Source of the DNA: Candidatus Omnitrophica bacterium UBA6233 | GTDB taxonomy: Bacteria; Omnitrophota; Gorgyraeia; Gygaellales; Profunditerraquicolaceae | Direction of reading: 5' to 3' | DNA: 33,516 nucleotides | NCBI GenBank assembly: GCA_002440965.1 | Contig: DJWJ01000005.1 | Location: forward strand, 10,907 to 44,422 | Shown here: positions 25,295 to 33,507 of the stretch, piece by piece | Layout: each line of letters begins with the position of its first letter | Numbering within the stretch: the first letter of the stretch is position 1 | Made by a program: the position numbers and the translations under genes | The notes under the pieces: model-generated | The model's database searches: none | Seen by the model: the letters and a program-made list of their open reading frames with translations, nothing else | What the model was told of the DNA's origin: nothing

Positions 25295-26320
25295 ATGTTT
25301 ATTGTTCTGCTGAAGTTTGTGGTTTGCGCCGCGGCTATTTTTTTCTCCGGCAGGAGCGTGGCTAAATATGGGGATGCGATTGCGGAAAAGACCGGGCTTG
25401 GAGGCCTCTGGATAGGCGTGATATTGGTTTCGGTGGCAACGAGCCTGCCGGAGCTGTTCACGGGAGTTGGCAGCACGGTTTTTATCAATGCCCCGGACCT
25501 TACGGTAGGGAATCTTTTTGGGGCTAATACCTATAATCTTGTGAATATCGGCATTCTGGATTTTCTACACAAGGGCCAGCCTTTATTGAGCCTGGTTTCT
25601 TCAGGCCAGTTGTTAACCGCATCTTTGAGTTTAATTCCAATATGCATTGCCGCGATAGGCATATTCCTGAGTTCGAGGCTGCCGCAACCCGCATTCGCGC
25701 AGATTAGCATTTACAGCATTTTAATTTTTATTTCCTACATTATTTGCGCCAGGACAATTTTTAATTTTGAAAAAAAAGAGCAGAAAGCCCTGAAAGAGCT
25801 GCAAAAAGAAGAAAATATTCTCTTCAAATACGGAGACATTTCCTTAAAAACCGCTTTTTTGCGCTATGCGGCTGCGGCGCTTGTCATCGCGGGAGCGGGA
25901 ATCTGGCTTGCTTATATAGGTGATGATCTCTCGAGGCTTTTAGGGTTGGAGCGTAATTTCGTAGGCAGCCTTTTTCTCGGCTTTGCCACTACTCTGCCTG
26001 AAATTACGGTTTCCATCGCCGCTATACGTTTGGGCGCTAATGAACTGGCAGTCGCGAATATGCTCGGCTCAAGTCTATTTAATGTAGCGATAATTTTCAT
26101 AAATGACGTCCTGTATAGGAAGGCCCCGATATTTACGGCTATATCCCAAGAGCATATCTTTACCATTTTTACGGTTATACTTATGACGTCGATAATCATT
26201 ACCAGTTTAATCCTGAAGCCGAAAAAGAAGACAAAGTTAGGCCTAAGTGTTTACTCCATCGGATTAATCGCGGTATTTGCGATATCCGCCTACATCAATT
26301 TTGTTTTAAGCAATAGATAA
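25295..26320 (+). CDS. Ca2+:cation antiporter (CaCA) family, Na+/Ca2+ exchanger-like
   Basis: A 341-residue membrane protein with the two alpha-repeats of the family. Repeat 1 is ILVSVATSLPELFTGVGST with LTVGNLFGANTYNLV; repeat 2 is LFLGFATTLPEITVSIAAIR with LAVANMLGSSLFNVA. The acidic residues (Glu in LPE) that bind Ca2+ and Na+ are present in both. A charged cytoplasmic loop separates the halves. GGAGAGG precedes the ATG. As the last gene of the operon it may provide Ca2+/Na+ exchange under osmotic stress, next to the Ca2+ ATPase upstream. Confidence 0.88.
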   Translation: MFIVLLKFVVCAAAIFFSGRSVAKYGDAIAEKTGLGGLWIGVILVSVATSLPELFTGVGSTVFINAPDLTVGNLFGANTYNLVNIGILDFLHKGQPLLSLVSSGQLLTASLSLIPICIAAIGIFLSSRLPQPAFAQISIYSILIFISYIICARTIFNFEKKEQKALKELQKEENILFKYGDISLKTAFLRYAAAALVIAGAGIWLAYIGDDLSRLLGLERNFVGSLFLGFATTLPEITVSIAAIRLGANELAVANMLGSSLFNVAIIFINDVLYRKAPIFTAISQEHIFTIFTVILMTSIIITSLILKPKKKTKLGLSVYSIGLIAVFAISAYINFVLSNR

Positions 26321-26366
26321 AATGCCAGAGTTTTTCCAAAAATATGGGCTGGATTAGTCATTTTTC

Positions 26367-26395
26367 TTGACAGGAAATTGATTTAGGTATATTTT
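26367..26395 (+). promoter_or_regulatory. Predicted promoter of the hydrogenase-related operon
   Basis: A perfect TTGACA (26367-26372) and TATTTT (26390-26395) are spaced by 17 bases. Transcription would begin near 26402, about 70 bases before the first gene. The leader contains a short GGCA/TGCC hairpin followed by seven T (26433-26451), too weak to call a terminator. Confidence 0.55.
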
Positions 26396-26473
26396 AAATA
26401 AACAAGTTTCAAAAGACAGAGACCACCGTAACGGCAACCCTGCCTTTTTTTCGAAAAAATCCTTTTAAAAAAA

Positions 26474-28306
26474 ATGGGAAGTTTGAATTTTACTCTATTA
26501 TTTGATCCGCTTTGTTTGTTTTTTCTTTTTGTTATCTGCGTCGTGTCTTTACCTGCAGCTATCTATTCCTTTAGCTACCTTAAAGGAGAATATTCGTCCG
26601 CAAAAATCACTCTTGCTGCAATCTTACTAGCCGTATTTATCTTCTCTATGCTTATGGTTGTTACCGTAAGCAATGTTTTGTTTTTTCTGGTAGCTTGGGA
26701 GATTATGTCGCTGGTTTCCTATTTTCTGGTTGTTTTCGACACTACGCATGAGAGGTCTGTTAAGGCAGGCATGATTTATATAGTGATGACGCACATCGGG
26801 ACCGCGTTTTTGATTGCCGCATTCATGATAATGTATAAATACGCCGGTTCATTTGATTTTCTGGCGATAAAAAATGCTTGTCAGGCAATGCCGGGAGGGG
26901 CCAAAAATATTGTTTTCCTCCTGCTTTTAGTTGGTTTTGGGACTAAAGCAGGCCTAGTGCCTTTACATATCTGGCTGCCTTACGCCCATCCTCAGGCTCC
27001 CAGCCACATTTCAAGCATTATGTCCGGAGTAATGATTAAAACAGCCGTATATGGAATTATCAGGTTTGTAATTTTTATCCTGGGAGTGCATTCGGGCTGG
27101 TGGGGGGCGCTTCTTTTAGTTACCGCGGTAATTTCATCTCTAGTGGGAATAATTTACGCGCTTATGGAACGCGACATTAAAAGGCTGCTGGCGTATTCCA
27201 GCGTGGAAAATATGGGAATAATTTTTATGGGAGTAGGATTGGGAATGTTTTTCATAAATAAAAACTTGCCTTACTTAGCCGTGTTTTCGTTGGCAGCCGG
27301 GTTGTATCATTTGGTAAATCACGCGATTTTCAAAGGTTTATTATTTTTAGGCGCAGGATGCGTGTATAAAGCTGCCGGGACCCGGGATATTGAAAAGTTG
27401 GGCGGATTGATTAAAAAAATGCCGCAGACCGCGTTTTTATTTCTGATAGGAGCGATGAGCATATCAGCGCTGCCGCCATTCAATGGTTTTGTCAGTGAAT
27501 GGCTTACTTTACAAGGGTTTTTTCTGGGAGCGCATAATGTCGTAGGAGGCACAAAGCTTTTTCTGGGGATTTGCGCTGCGCTGTTGGCTTTGACCGGCGG
27601 GTTGGCGGCGGCTTGTTTTGTTAAGGCGTTTGGGGTAACTTTTTTAGCTCTTCCCAGAAGCCGTTATGCCGAAGAAGCTAGAGAAGTTTCTTTAGCGATG
27701 AGAATACCTATGTTTTTCCTGGCTGCTTTGACCCTAGTTTTTGGATTAGCAGCATCTTTGATCTTGCGGTTGCTGGTTAAAGTAGCAGGAAGCGCTTCAG
27801 GAATAGACATATCCGGGATGAGTTTTTCGCTAAACAATTTTGTTTTAAGCCCGCAAATGGGTAAGAGTGTTTATCTTTCTACGCCGCAACTTGCACTGGT
27901 TTTAGCCGTTTTAGGCAGCGCCGGTTTTATTATTTACCGGTTATTCGCCGCCAAAAGAGACGCGGCAGTTTCTAAAACCTGGGATTGCGGCTACTATAAG
28001 TTGACCAGCCGCAATGAATACACCGCGACAGCATTTTCCAAGCCATTTAGAATCGCGTTTAGTTTTTTTCTTTTACCTTACCGTAAAACCCAGAAAATCC
28101 GGGAATCGTTTTATCATGTTAAATCGTTTGCTTACGAAACCCATACTACAAAAGTTTTTAAAAAATATATCTATGATCCGGTTTTGGCGCTGGTGTTTAA
28201 GTCAGCTAAGTCTATGCGCAGGATTCAGCCGGGGAGTATTCATTTGTACCTGGCGTATATTTTTATTACTTTATTATTGTTGATTATATTTATGCCCAAA
28301 TTTTAA
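26474..28306 (+). CDS. hyfB: HyfB-like proton-channel subunit (NuoL/Mrp antiporter family)
   Basis: A 610-residue membrane protein of the NuoL/MrpA-type proton-translocating family. The hallmark region is VGFGTKAGLVPLHIWLPYAH (about 155-174), with the discontinuous-helix lysines and histidines; SNVLFFLVAWEIMSLVSYFL carries the antiporter glutamate, and RDIKRLLAYSSVENMGIIF the next channel segment. The C-terminus has a HyfB-like amphipathic and terminal membrane helix. No Shine-Dalgarno sequence is visible before the ATG, which follows a run of A; no in-frame alternative start exists upstream. It should pump H+ or Na+ coupled to electron flow in the complex. Confidence 0.86.
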   Translation: MGSLNFTLLFDPLCLFFLFVICVVSLPAAIYSFSYLKGEYSSAKITLAAILLAVFIFSMLMVVTVSNVLFFLVAWEIMSLVSYFLVVFDTTHERSVKAGMIYIVMTHIGTAFLIAAFMIMYKYAGSFDFLAIKNACQAMPGGAKNIVFLLLLVGFGTKAGLVPLHIWLPYAHPQAPSHISSIMSGVMIKTAVYGIIRFVIFILGVHSGWWGALLLVTAVISSLVGIIYALMERDIKRLLAYSSVENMGIIFMGVGLGMFFINKNLPYLAVFSLAAGLYHLVNHAIFKGLLFLGAGCVYKAAGTRDIEKLGGLIKKMPQTAFLFLIGAMSISALPPFNGFVSEWLTLQGFFLGAHNVVGGTKLFLGICAALLALTGGLAAACFVKAFGVTFLALPRSRYAEEAREVSLAMRIPMFFLAALTLVFGLAASLILRLLVKVAGSASGIDISGMSFSLNNFVLSPQMGKSVYLSTPQLALVLAVLGSAGFIIYRLFAAKRDAAVSKTWDCGYYKLTSRNEYTATAFSKPFRIAFSFFLLPYRKTQKIRESFYHVKSFAYETHTTKVFKKYIYDPVLALVFKSAKSMRRIQPGSIHLYLAYIFITLLLLIIFMPKF

Positions 28307-28311
28307 AGCCG

Positions 28312-29232
28312 ATGAAATTAATGACCATTTTGTTGCAATTAGCCTTGTTTATCGGGGTTTCTCCTTTTCTAAGCGGATTGATTTCCAAAATCAAGAATAA
28401 CCTTAGGATGCGCCGCGGCATGAGCGTTTTCCAGCCGTATTATAATCTGGCAAAACTTTTTTCCAAGTCGGAAGTTATTTCGGAAAATGCTTCGTGGATT
28501 TTTAAATTAACTCCTTTTGTAGTTATTTCTTCGGCCTTAACAGCGTCTTTATTGGTTCCCGTTATTATATTTTCTAATCCTTTGGTTAACGCAGGGGATT
28601 TTCTGGCGCTTATATTCATTTTAGCCTTGGGAAGGTTTTTTCTGGTTCTTGCCGGGCTGGATACCGCAAGCTCTTTTGGCGGGATGGGTTCATCCAGAGA
28701 AATGTTCATTTCGAGCTTGGCGGAACCTGCGCTTTACCTGGCGGTTTTTGCGATATCTTTGCGTTTTGGCTCAACAAGCCTTGTCGAGGTAAGCCAAATG
28801 CATACTCTCTCAGCTTCTTTAATTGTCGCGGCAAGCGCTTTATTCCTGGTAACGCTCGCGGAGACCTCGCGTATCCCGGTGGACAATCAAGAGACCCATC
28901 TGGAATTGACTATGATCCACGAGGCAATGGTCCTGGAATACTCGGGAAAACGGCTGGCTTTGATCGAGTTGTCAGCTTATCTAAAACAGATGATTTTGTT
29001 TTTCCTGATTGCCGGTATCATATTTCCGATTGCTCCGTTTGGCGCTGTTAATTTTACGCAATCGTTTTTTTGGTTAGCGTGGTTTTTGGCCAGAATATTC
29101 ATTATCGGGTTAATCGTCTCTGTATTGGAAGTTTCCGTAGCCAAGATGCGCTTGTTTCGCGCGGCGGATTTTCTGGGATTTGCTTTTGTTTTGGGGATAG
29201 TCGCGGTAATCTGCGCGATTTTAGGAGTCTAA
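28312..29232 (+). CDS. hyfC: HyfC/HycD-like membrane subunit (NuoH family)
   Basis: A 306-residue membrane protein of the NuoH/HycD family, which anchors the peripheral electron-transfer module. It has the conserved FQPYYNLAKLFSKSEVIS near residues 40-58 and AETSRIPVDNQETHLELTMIHEAMVLEYSGK (residues about 184-214), quoted as one loop, which in complex I forms part of the quinone/proton junction. Eight hydrophobic segments are apparent. It begins five bases after hyfB. Confidence 0.9.
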   Translation: MKLMTILLQLALFIGVSPFLSGLISKIKNNLRMRRGMSVFQPYYNLAKLFSKSEVISENASWIFKLTPFVVISSALTASLLVPVIIFSNPLVNAGDFLALIFILALGRFFLVLAGLDTASSFGGMGSSREMFISSLAEPALYLAVFAISLRFGSTSLVEVSQMHTLSASLIVAASALFLVTLAETSRIPVDNQETHLELTMIHEAMVLEYSGKRLALIELSAYLKQMILFFLIAGIIFPIAPFGAVNFTQSFFWLAWFLARIFIIGLIVSVLEVSVAKMRLFRAADFLGFAFVLGIVAVICAILGV

Positions 29233-29234
29233 CT

Positions 29235-29870
29235 ATGCAGGCAATAATTTTATTCGGGGTTTTGATTTCGACGTATCTGATGGTCATTGCCAAGCGCTCG
29301 ACCAGCTTAATCCGCGCCTTCCGTTACCAGTCATTTTGTTTGTTTTTAGCAACTTTAATTATTGCTTTCAACGAGAAGCAGCTGGATTTATATATAGTCG
29401 CAGGGCTTTTGTTTGTCATTAAAGTCCTGGCTATCCCGCGTTATTTATACCGCTTCTTAAATAAAATAAAGGCTAACGAAGACCTCGGTTTATTTATTAA
29501 CACGCAACTTTCTTTGTTATTTGCTTTGGGGTTTACGTATCTGGCTTGGGTTTTTGCCAGGCGTTTGATTGTTTCGGATTACGCGTTAGCGGCGATTGTT
29601 CCGGCGGCGGCGTTTTTTATGGTATTGATCGGGATATTCCTGATGATTTTCAGGATGACCGCCCTGGCCCAGATCATCGGGCTTTTGGCAGCGGAGAACG
29701 GTTTGTTTCTGCTGGCTTCGACGGTTTCAGGGGGGATGCCTTTTTTCGTCGAGATCGCGATATTCTTCGATGTATTCGTAAGCGTTATTATTATGGGATT
29801 TTTCATTTACAGGATCAATAAGCTTTTTACGCATATTGACGTAAATAAACTTTCCCGTTTAAGGGGATAA
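29235..29870 (+). CDS. hyfE: HyfE-like membrane subunit (NuoK-related)
   Basis: A 211-residue membrane protein of the HyfE family, whose C-terminal part corresponds to NuoK. The ATG at 29235 is chosen because AGGAG lies seven bases before it and it follows the previous stop directly. The conserved NuoK-like segment is LAQIIGLLAAENGLFLLAST with the membrane glutamate (AAENG). About six hydrophobic segments are visible. It would carry proton conduction between the two antiporter-like subunits. Confidence 0.85.
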   Translation: MQAIILFGVLISTYLMVIAKRSTSLIRAFRYQSFCLFLATLIIAFNEKQLDLYIVAGLLFVIKVLAIPRYLYRFLNKIKANEDLGLFINTQLSLLFALGFTYLAWVFARRLIVSDYALAAIVPAAAFFMVLIGIFLMIFRMTALAQIIGLLAAENGLFLLASTVSGGMPFFVEIAIFFDVFVSVIIMGFFIYRINKLFTHIDVNKLSRLRG

Positions 29871-29877
29871 GGAACCT

Positions 29878-31335
29878 ATGGAAATCTTATTCATTCTCGG
29901 CGCGCCGCTTATATTGGCCATTTTGGCCTTCGTTATGAAAAACAAGAAGGCCGCGGGAATAATCAATGCTATTAGTTATTTTGCGGTATTATCTTGCGCC
30001 CTGCTTCTATTAAAAAGATGCGTTTTATCGGAATGCCGGGTTTCTTTTTTTGGTTTTATCTATCTTGACGCCTTAAGCGCGTTTTTCATCTTTACCGCCT
30101 CCGTTGTAACCTTTGCCGCCGCGCTTTATTCTATTGGATACGTCAACAAAGATGTCAAGGAGGGGGTTATTTCAGGGAGAAGGGCAGGGATTTATTATTC
30201 TTTGTTCAATTTGTTTTGTTTTTCGATGTTCCTTGTCCCGGCGTTAAATAATCTGGGGATGTTGTGGGTAGCCATTGAAATGACCACGCTAATTTCCGCG
30301 TTTTTGGTCGGGTTTTACAATACCAAAAAATCCGTCGAGGCCGCCTGGAAATATATTATCATTTGTTCGGTCGGGATAATCCTGGCGCTTTTAGGCACGA
30401 TTCTTTTTTCCTACGCTTTTGCGGTTTCAGGAGTAGCCAAAAGCCTGAACTGGACGGATATAGCGCAGGTCGCCCATATATTGGATAAAAATATCCTGAA
30501 AATCGCTTTTATTTTTATTTTGGTCGGTTACGGGACAAAGGCGGGCCTTGCTCCTATGCACACGTGGCTGCCCGACGCGCATAGCCAGGCAGTCAGCCCC
30601 ATAAGCGCGCTTCTTTCGGGAGTTTTATTGAAGATGGCGCTTTATGCAATCTTGAGGTTTGGTTTCATTATAATTAAGGGAGTAGGTTTTGAGTATTTTG
30701 GAAACCTGATGCTTTTATTGGGCGTAATTTCTTTGGTCATATCCAGCGGGTTTGTTTTGGTCCAGAAAGACTTGAAGCGCCTTCTTGCTTATAGCAGCAT
30801 CGAACACGTCGGGATAATCTCGATCGGTTTTGGCTTGGGCGCGCCTTTAGGTTTTATTGGAGCGCTCCTGCATATTTTTAACCATGCCGTTACCAAATCG
30901 TTAATGTTTTTTACGGCGGCAGACGCAATCAGCGTTTACAAAAAACATAATATTAACGCCATCCGCGGGGTGATGAAGGCTTTACCCTTTGCCGGAGTCA
31001 TGATGCTGTTGGGAGTTTTTGCGCTCACGGGTTTTCCCCCGTTTTCCATTTTTATCAGCGAGATTTTGATTATAATCGCCGCTTTTCTTAACGGCTCATA
31101 TTTTGTGGCGGGTTTATTATTGATTTGTTTGGGGATAGTATTCGGCGCGTTTATTTATCATTTCGGAAAGATGCTTTTTGGGAATCTGCCTAAAGGCATA
31201 ATACCGGCAGGAGAGCAGTTAAGCGCAAAGTTCGCTTATTTAGTTTTACTTTTTCCGATTCTTGCGTTAGGGATTGTGCTGGTATTTAAACAGAAGGATT
31301 TAATATGGATTGCCCAGAAATTATTTCAAGGATAA
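29878..31335 (+). CDS. hyfF: HyfF/HyfD-like proton-channel subunit (NuoN/NuoL family)
   Basis: A 485-residue antiporter-like membrane protein, the second of the complex. It has WVAIEMTTLISAFLVGFYN with the antiporter glutamate, GYGTKAGLAPMHTWLPDAHS (about 220-239), DLKRLLAYSSIEHVGIISIG and LTGFPPFSIFISE. It is shorter than HyfB and lacks the long C-terminal amphipathic helix. It starts seven bases after hyfE, and the large-subunit gene overlaps its end by 31 bases. Confidence 0.88.
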   Translation: MEILFILGAPLILAILAFVMKNKKAAGIINAISYFAVLSCALLLLKRCVLSECRVSFFGFIYLDALSAFFIFTASVVTFAAALYSIGYVNKDVKEGVISGRRAGIYYSLFNLFCFSMFLVPALNNLGMLWVAIEMTTLISAFLVGFYNTKKSVEAAWKYIIICSVGIILALLGTILFSYAFAVSGVAKSLNWTDIAQVAHILDKNILKIAFIFILVGYGTKAGLAPMHTWLPDAHSQAVSPISALLSGVLLKMALYAILRFGFIIIKGVGFEYFGNLMLLLGVISLVISSGFVLVQKDLKRLLAYSSIEHVGIISIGFGLGAPLGFIGALLHIFNHAVTKSLMFFTAADAISVYKKHNINAIRGVMKALPFAGVMMLLGVFALTGFPPFSIFISEILIIIAAFLNGSYFVAGLLLICLGIVFGAFIYHFGKMLFGNLPKGIIPAGEQLSAKFAYLVLLFPILALGIVLVFKQKDLIWIAQKLFQG

Positions 31336-32882
31336 GAAAAGAATTTCCGCAATTTAGCCCGCTTTTCAGCGCGTTAGTGTATCCGGATGAACTTCGCTTA
31401 CGGGTAGAGCCGAAGGACTTTAAGGATACCTGCATTGCGCTGCATAAAATACTTCCTTCGCCGATTGAAGCGCTCTTTGCTGTTGATGAGCGTAAGGCGG
31501 CGCAGAAATTCGCCATAAATTGCGTTTTTGTAAGTTTTAAGGAGAGGCAGTGGATTATATTAAGTATGGATATCCCCGAAGAAAATCCGGCCTTCGAATC
31601 TTTAGCCAGGAGTATCTATTCAGCCAGTCTTTTTGAAAGAGAAATAAAAGAGATGTTTGGCATAGAGCCGAAGGGGAACCCGGATTTAAGGAGATTGAAC
31701 CTTCATGATGAAGTCTGGCCGCAAGGCAATTATCCTTTACGCAAGGATTTCAAGAAAGTGCAAGGGGATGTTCAAGGCGAATATAAATTTGACCGGGTTG
31801 ATGGTGTTGGCGTATTCGAAGTTCCGGTTGGCCCGGTGCACGCCGGGATTATCGGGCCGGGGCATTTTCGATTTAGCGTTGCCGGAGAGCCGATTATAAA
31901 TTTGGAGGCCAGATTGGGTTTTACTCACCGGGGAGTGGAAAAACTTTTTGAAGGGAAGCTTTATCCGCAAGCTCTGCGCTTAGCGGAATGCGTTTCCGGG
32001 GATTCAAGTTTTGCGCATAGCCTGAGTTTTACGCAGGCGGCGGAAAAGATAGCAATGATTCCGGTTCCTAAGCAAGCCGCATATATCAGGGCGGTATTCT
32101 TAGAACTGGAGCGGATGTATAACCACGCCAATGATATCGGAGGGATGAGCCTGGATGTGGGATTTAGTTTTCCGGCCGCGCTGGCCGCGATTATTAAAGA
32201 AGCGATTCTGCAATTAAATGAAAAACTTTCCGCAAGCAGGTATCTTAAAGGTGTAAATTGCGCGGGAGGGGTTTTGACGGAGATTGATGAGGCTAAAAAG
32301 AAGCTTATCCGCCGCTCGCTTAAAAATATTCAACGGGATTTCTCTGAATTGGTTAAAATCCTGAATTCCAGTGTTTCGTTTATGGACAGAGTGGATACTA
32401 CCGGAGTCTTAAGGAGAAAGACTGCCGAGGATCTGGGAATAGTCGGTTTGGCCGCCCGCGCCTCAGGCATTCCCACTGATTTAAGGAAATATTTTCCCGG
32501 AGTTTACCAGGAAGCTAAATTTAAAATGGCGGTTGAGCAATCCGGAGATTGTTTGGCAAGATTAAAGGTAAGGATCGCTGAATTCGAGGAATCAGCGCGT
32601 TTAATCGGAGAATTTTTGGATAAGATTAAACCGGGGGAAATTAACCGTGTTGAGTTGGAATTAAGAGAAGGGAGCGCTTTGGGTTATACGGAAGGTTGGA
32701 GAGGCCCGGTGCTGTATTGGCTTAAAACTAACTCCGGCGGCTTAATCGAAAGATGCAAGATTGTCGACCCTTCGTTTCATAACTGGCAGGGGCTGGCGTA
32801 TGCGGTATTGGGTAATATTATTCCGGATTTTCCATTATGCAACAAAAGTTTTGATTTATCATACTCAGGGAACGATTTATAA
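31305..32882 (+). CDS. hyfG: HyfG-like large subunit without Ni-Fe ligands (Ehr type)
   Basis: A 525-residue fusion of a NuoC-like domain (about 1-150; ASLFEREIKEMFGIEP, LHDEVWPQGNYPLRKDF) with a NuoD/hydrogenase large-subunit-like domain. In true group 4 hydrogenases two CxxC motifs hold the Ni-Fe centre. Here the first (CGIC before SFAHS) reads SGDS (231-234), and the last (CxxC of CYSC) reads SYSG (519-522), so all four cysteines are replaced. The rest of the fold, including ERMYNHANDIGG and PDFPLCNKSFDLSYSGNDL, is intact. This is the pattern of energy-converting hydrogenase-related (Ehr) complexes. The gene overlaps hyfF and is followed directly by hyfI. Confidence 0.88.
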   Translation: MDCPEIISRIRKEFPQFSPLFSALVYPDELRLRVEPKDFKDTCIALHKILPSPIEALFAVDERKAAQKFAINCVFVSFKERQWIILSMDIPEENPAFESLARSIYSASLFEREIKEMFGIEPKGNPDLRRLNLHDEVWPQGNYPLRKDFKKVQGDVQGEYKFDRVDGVGVFEVPVGPVHAGIIGPGHFRFSVAGEPIINLEARLGFTHRGVEKLFEGKLYPQALRLAECVSGDSSFAHSLSFTQAAEKIAMIPVPKQAAYIRAVFLELERMYNHANDIGGMSLDVGFSFPAALAAIIKEAILQLNEKLSASRYLKGVNCAGGVLTEIDEAKKKLIRRSLKNIQRDFSELVKILNSSVSFMDRVDTTGVLRRKTAEDLGIVGLAARASGIPTDLRKYFPGVYQEAKFKMAVEQSGDCLARLKVRIAEFEESARLIGEFLDKIKPGEINRVELELREGSALGYTEGWRGPVLYWLKTNSGGLIERCKIVDPSFHNWQGLAYAVLGNIIPDFPLCNKSFDLSYSGNDL

Positions 32883-33389
32883 ATGCTGAATATATTTAAA
32901 AACAGAATCTTGAAAGGTATCGTAACAAGGCATATTGAGCCGGAATTATCTAAGGATGTAGAAGCAATCGGTTCGCAATTGCAATCGCTTATTCAAAAGA
33001 GATTCGGCAGGTCTTTGAATATCCGGGAAGTCGACACCGGTTCCTGCGGCGCCTGCGAATCCGAGATAATCTCGGCGAATAACCCGATTTATGACTTGCA
33101 GCGCTTTGGCATTAATTTTGTAGCTTCGCCGCGGCATGCGGACGCGCTTTTAATCACCGGGCCTTTGTCCAAAAATATGCTTCTGGCTTTAAAGAAAACT
33201 TACGCAGCTATGCCTAGCCCGAAGTTCGTCATTACCTTAGGGGATTGCGCTAGCGACGGCGGTATTTTTAAGGATTCATATTACACGCAAGAGTCGGTCA
33301 AAGAAATCCTGCCGGTCGCATTGCACATTCCGGGTTGCCCTCCTAGCCCTCTTACGATTATCAAAGCGTTAATCGCTTTCTTGCGGTAA
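32883..33389 (+). CDS. hyfI: HyfI-like small subunit with [4Fe-4S] site (NuoB family)
   Basis: A 168-residue NuoB/hydrogenase small-subunit-like protein. The four proximal-cluster cysteines are all present: Cys55 and Cys58 in GSCGACE, Cys122 in LGDCASDGG and Cys152 in PGCPPSP. The cluster should therefore form although the neighbouring large subunit lacks its metal site. It begins right at the stop codon of hyfG and is the last gene of the operon; the usual ferredoxin-like HyfH subunit is absent. Confidence 0.9.
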   Translation: MLNIFKNRILKGIVTRHIEPELSKDVEAIGSQLQSLIQKRFGRSLNIREVDTGSCGACESEIISANNPIYDLQRFGINFVASPRHADALLITGPLSKNMLLALKKTYAAMPSPKFVITLGDCASDGGIFKDSYYTQESVKEILPVALHIPGCPPSPLTIIKALIAFLR

Positions 33390-33420
33390 ATTGGTAATAC
33401 GCTATACAGTCCCAATTCCC

Positions 33421-33449
33421 TTGACACAACCCTCTCCCCGCGTTATTAT
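33421..33449 (+). promoter_or_regulatory. Strong predicted sigma70-type promoter
   Basis: TTGACA (33421-33426) and TATTAT (33444-33449) with exactly 17 bases between them; 11 of 12 consensus positions match. It drives the gene beginning at the right edge. Confidence 0.75.
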
Positions 33450-33507
33450 AATTTCGTATTCAGCCTAAACAAAAGAGCGAAAGCAGTAACCCCAAGGAGG
33501 TGCTCCA

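Noticed and set aside
26418..26451. GAGACCACCGTAACGGCAACC-like string in the leader of the hydrogenase-related operon, recalling a fragment of SAM-type riboswitches
   Set aside because: Only a short stretch is similar, the supporting helices are missing in the 70-base leader, and the downstream genes have no link to S-adenosylmethionine or methionine.
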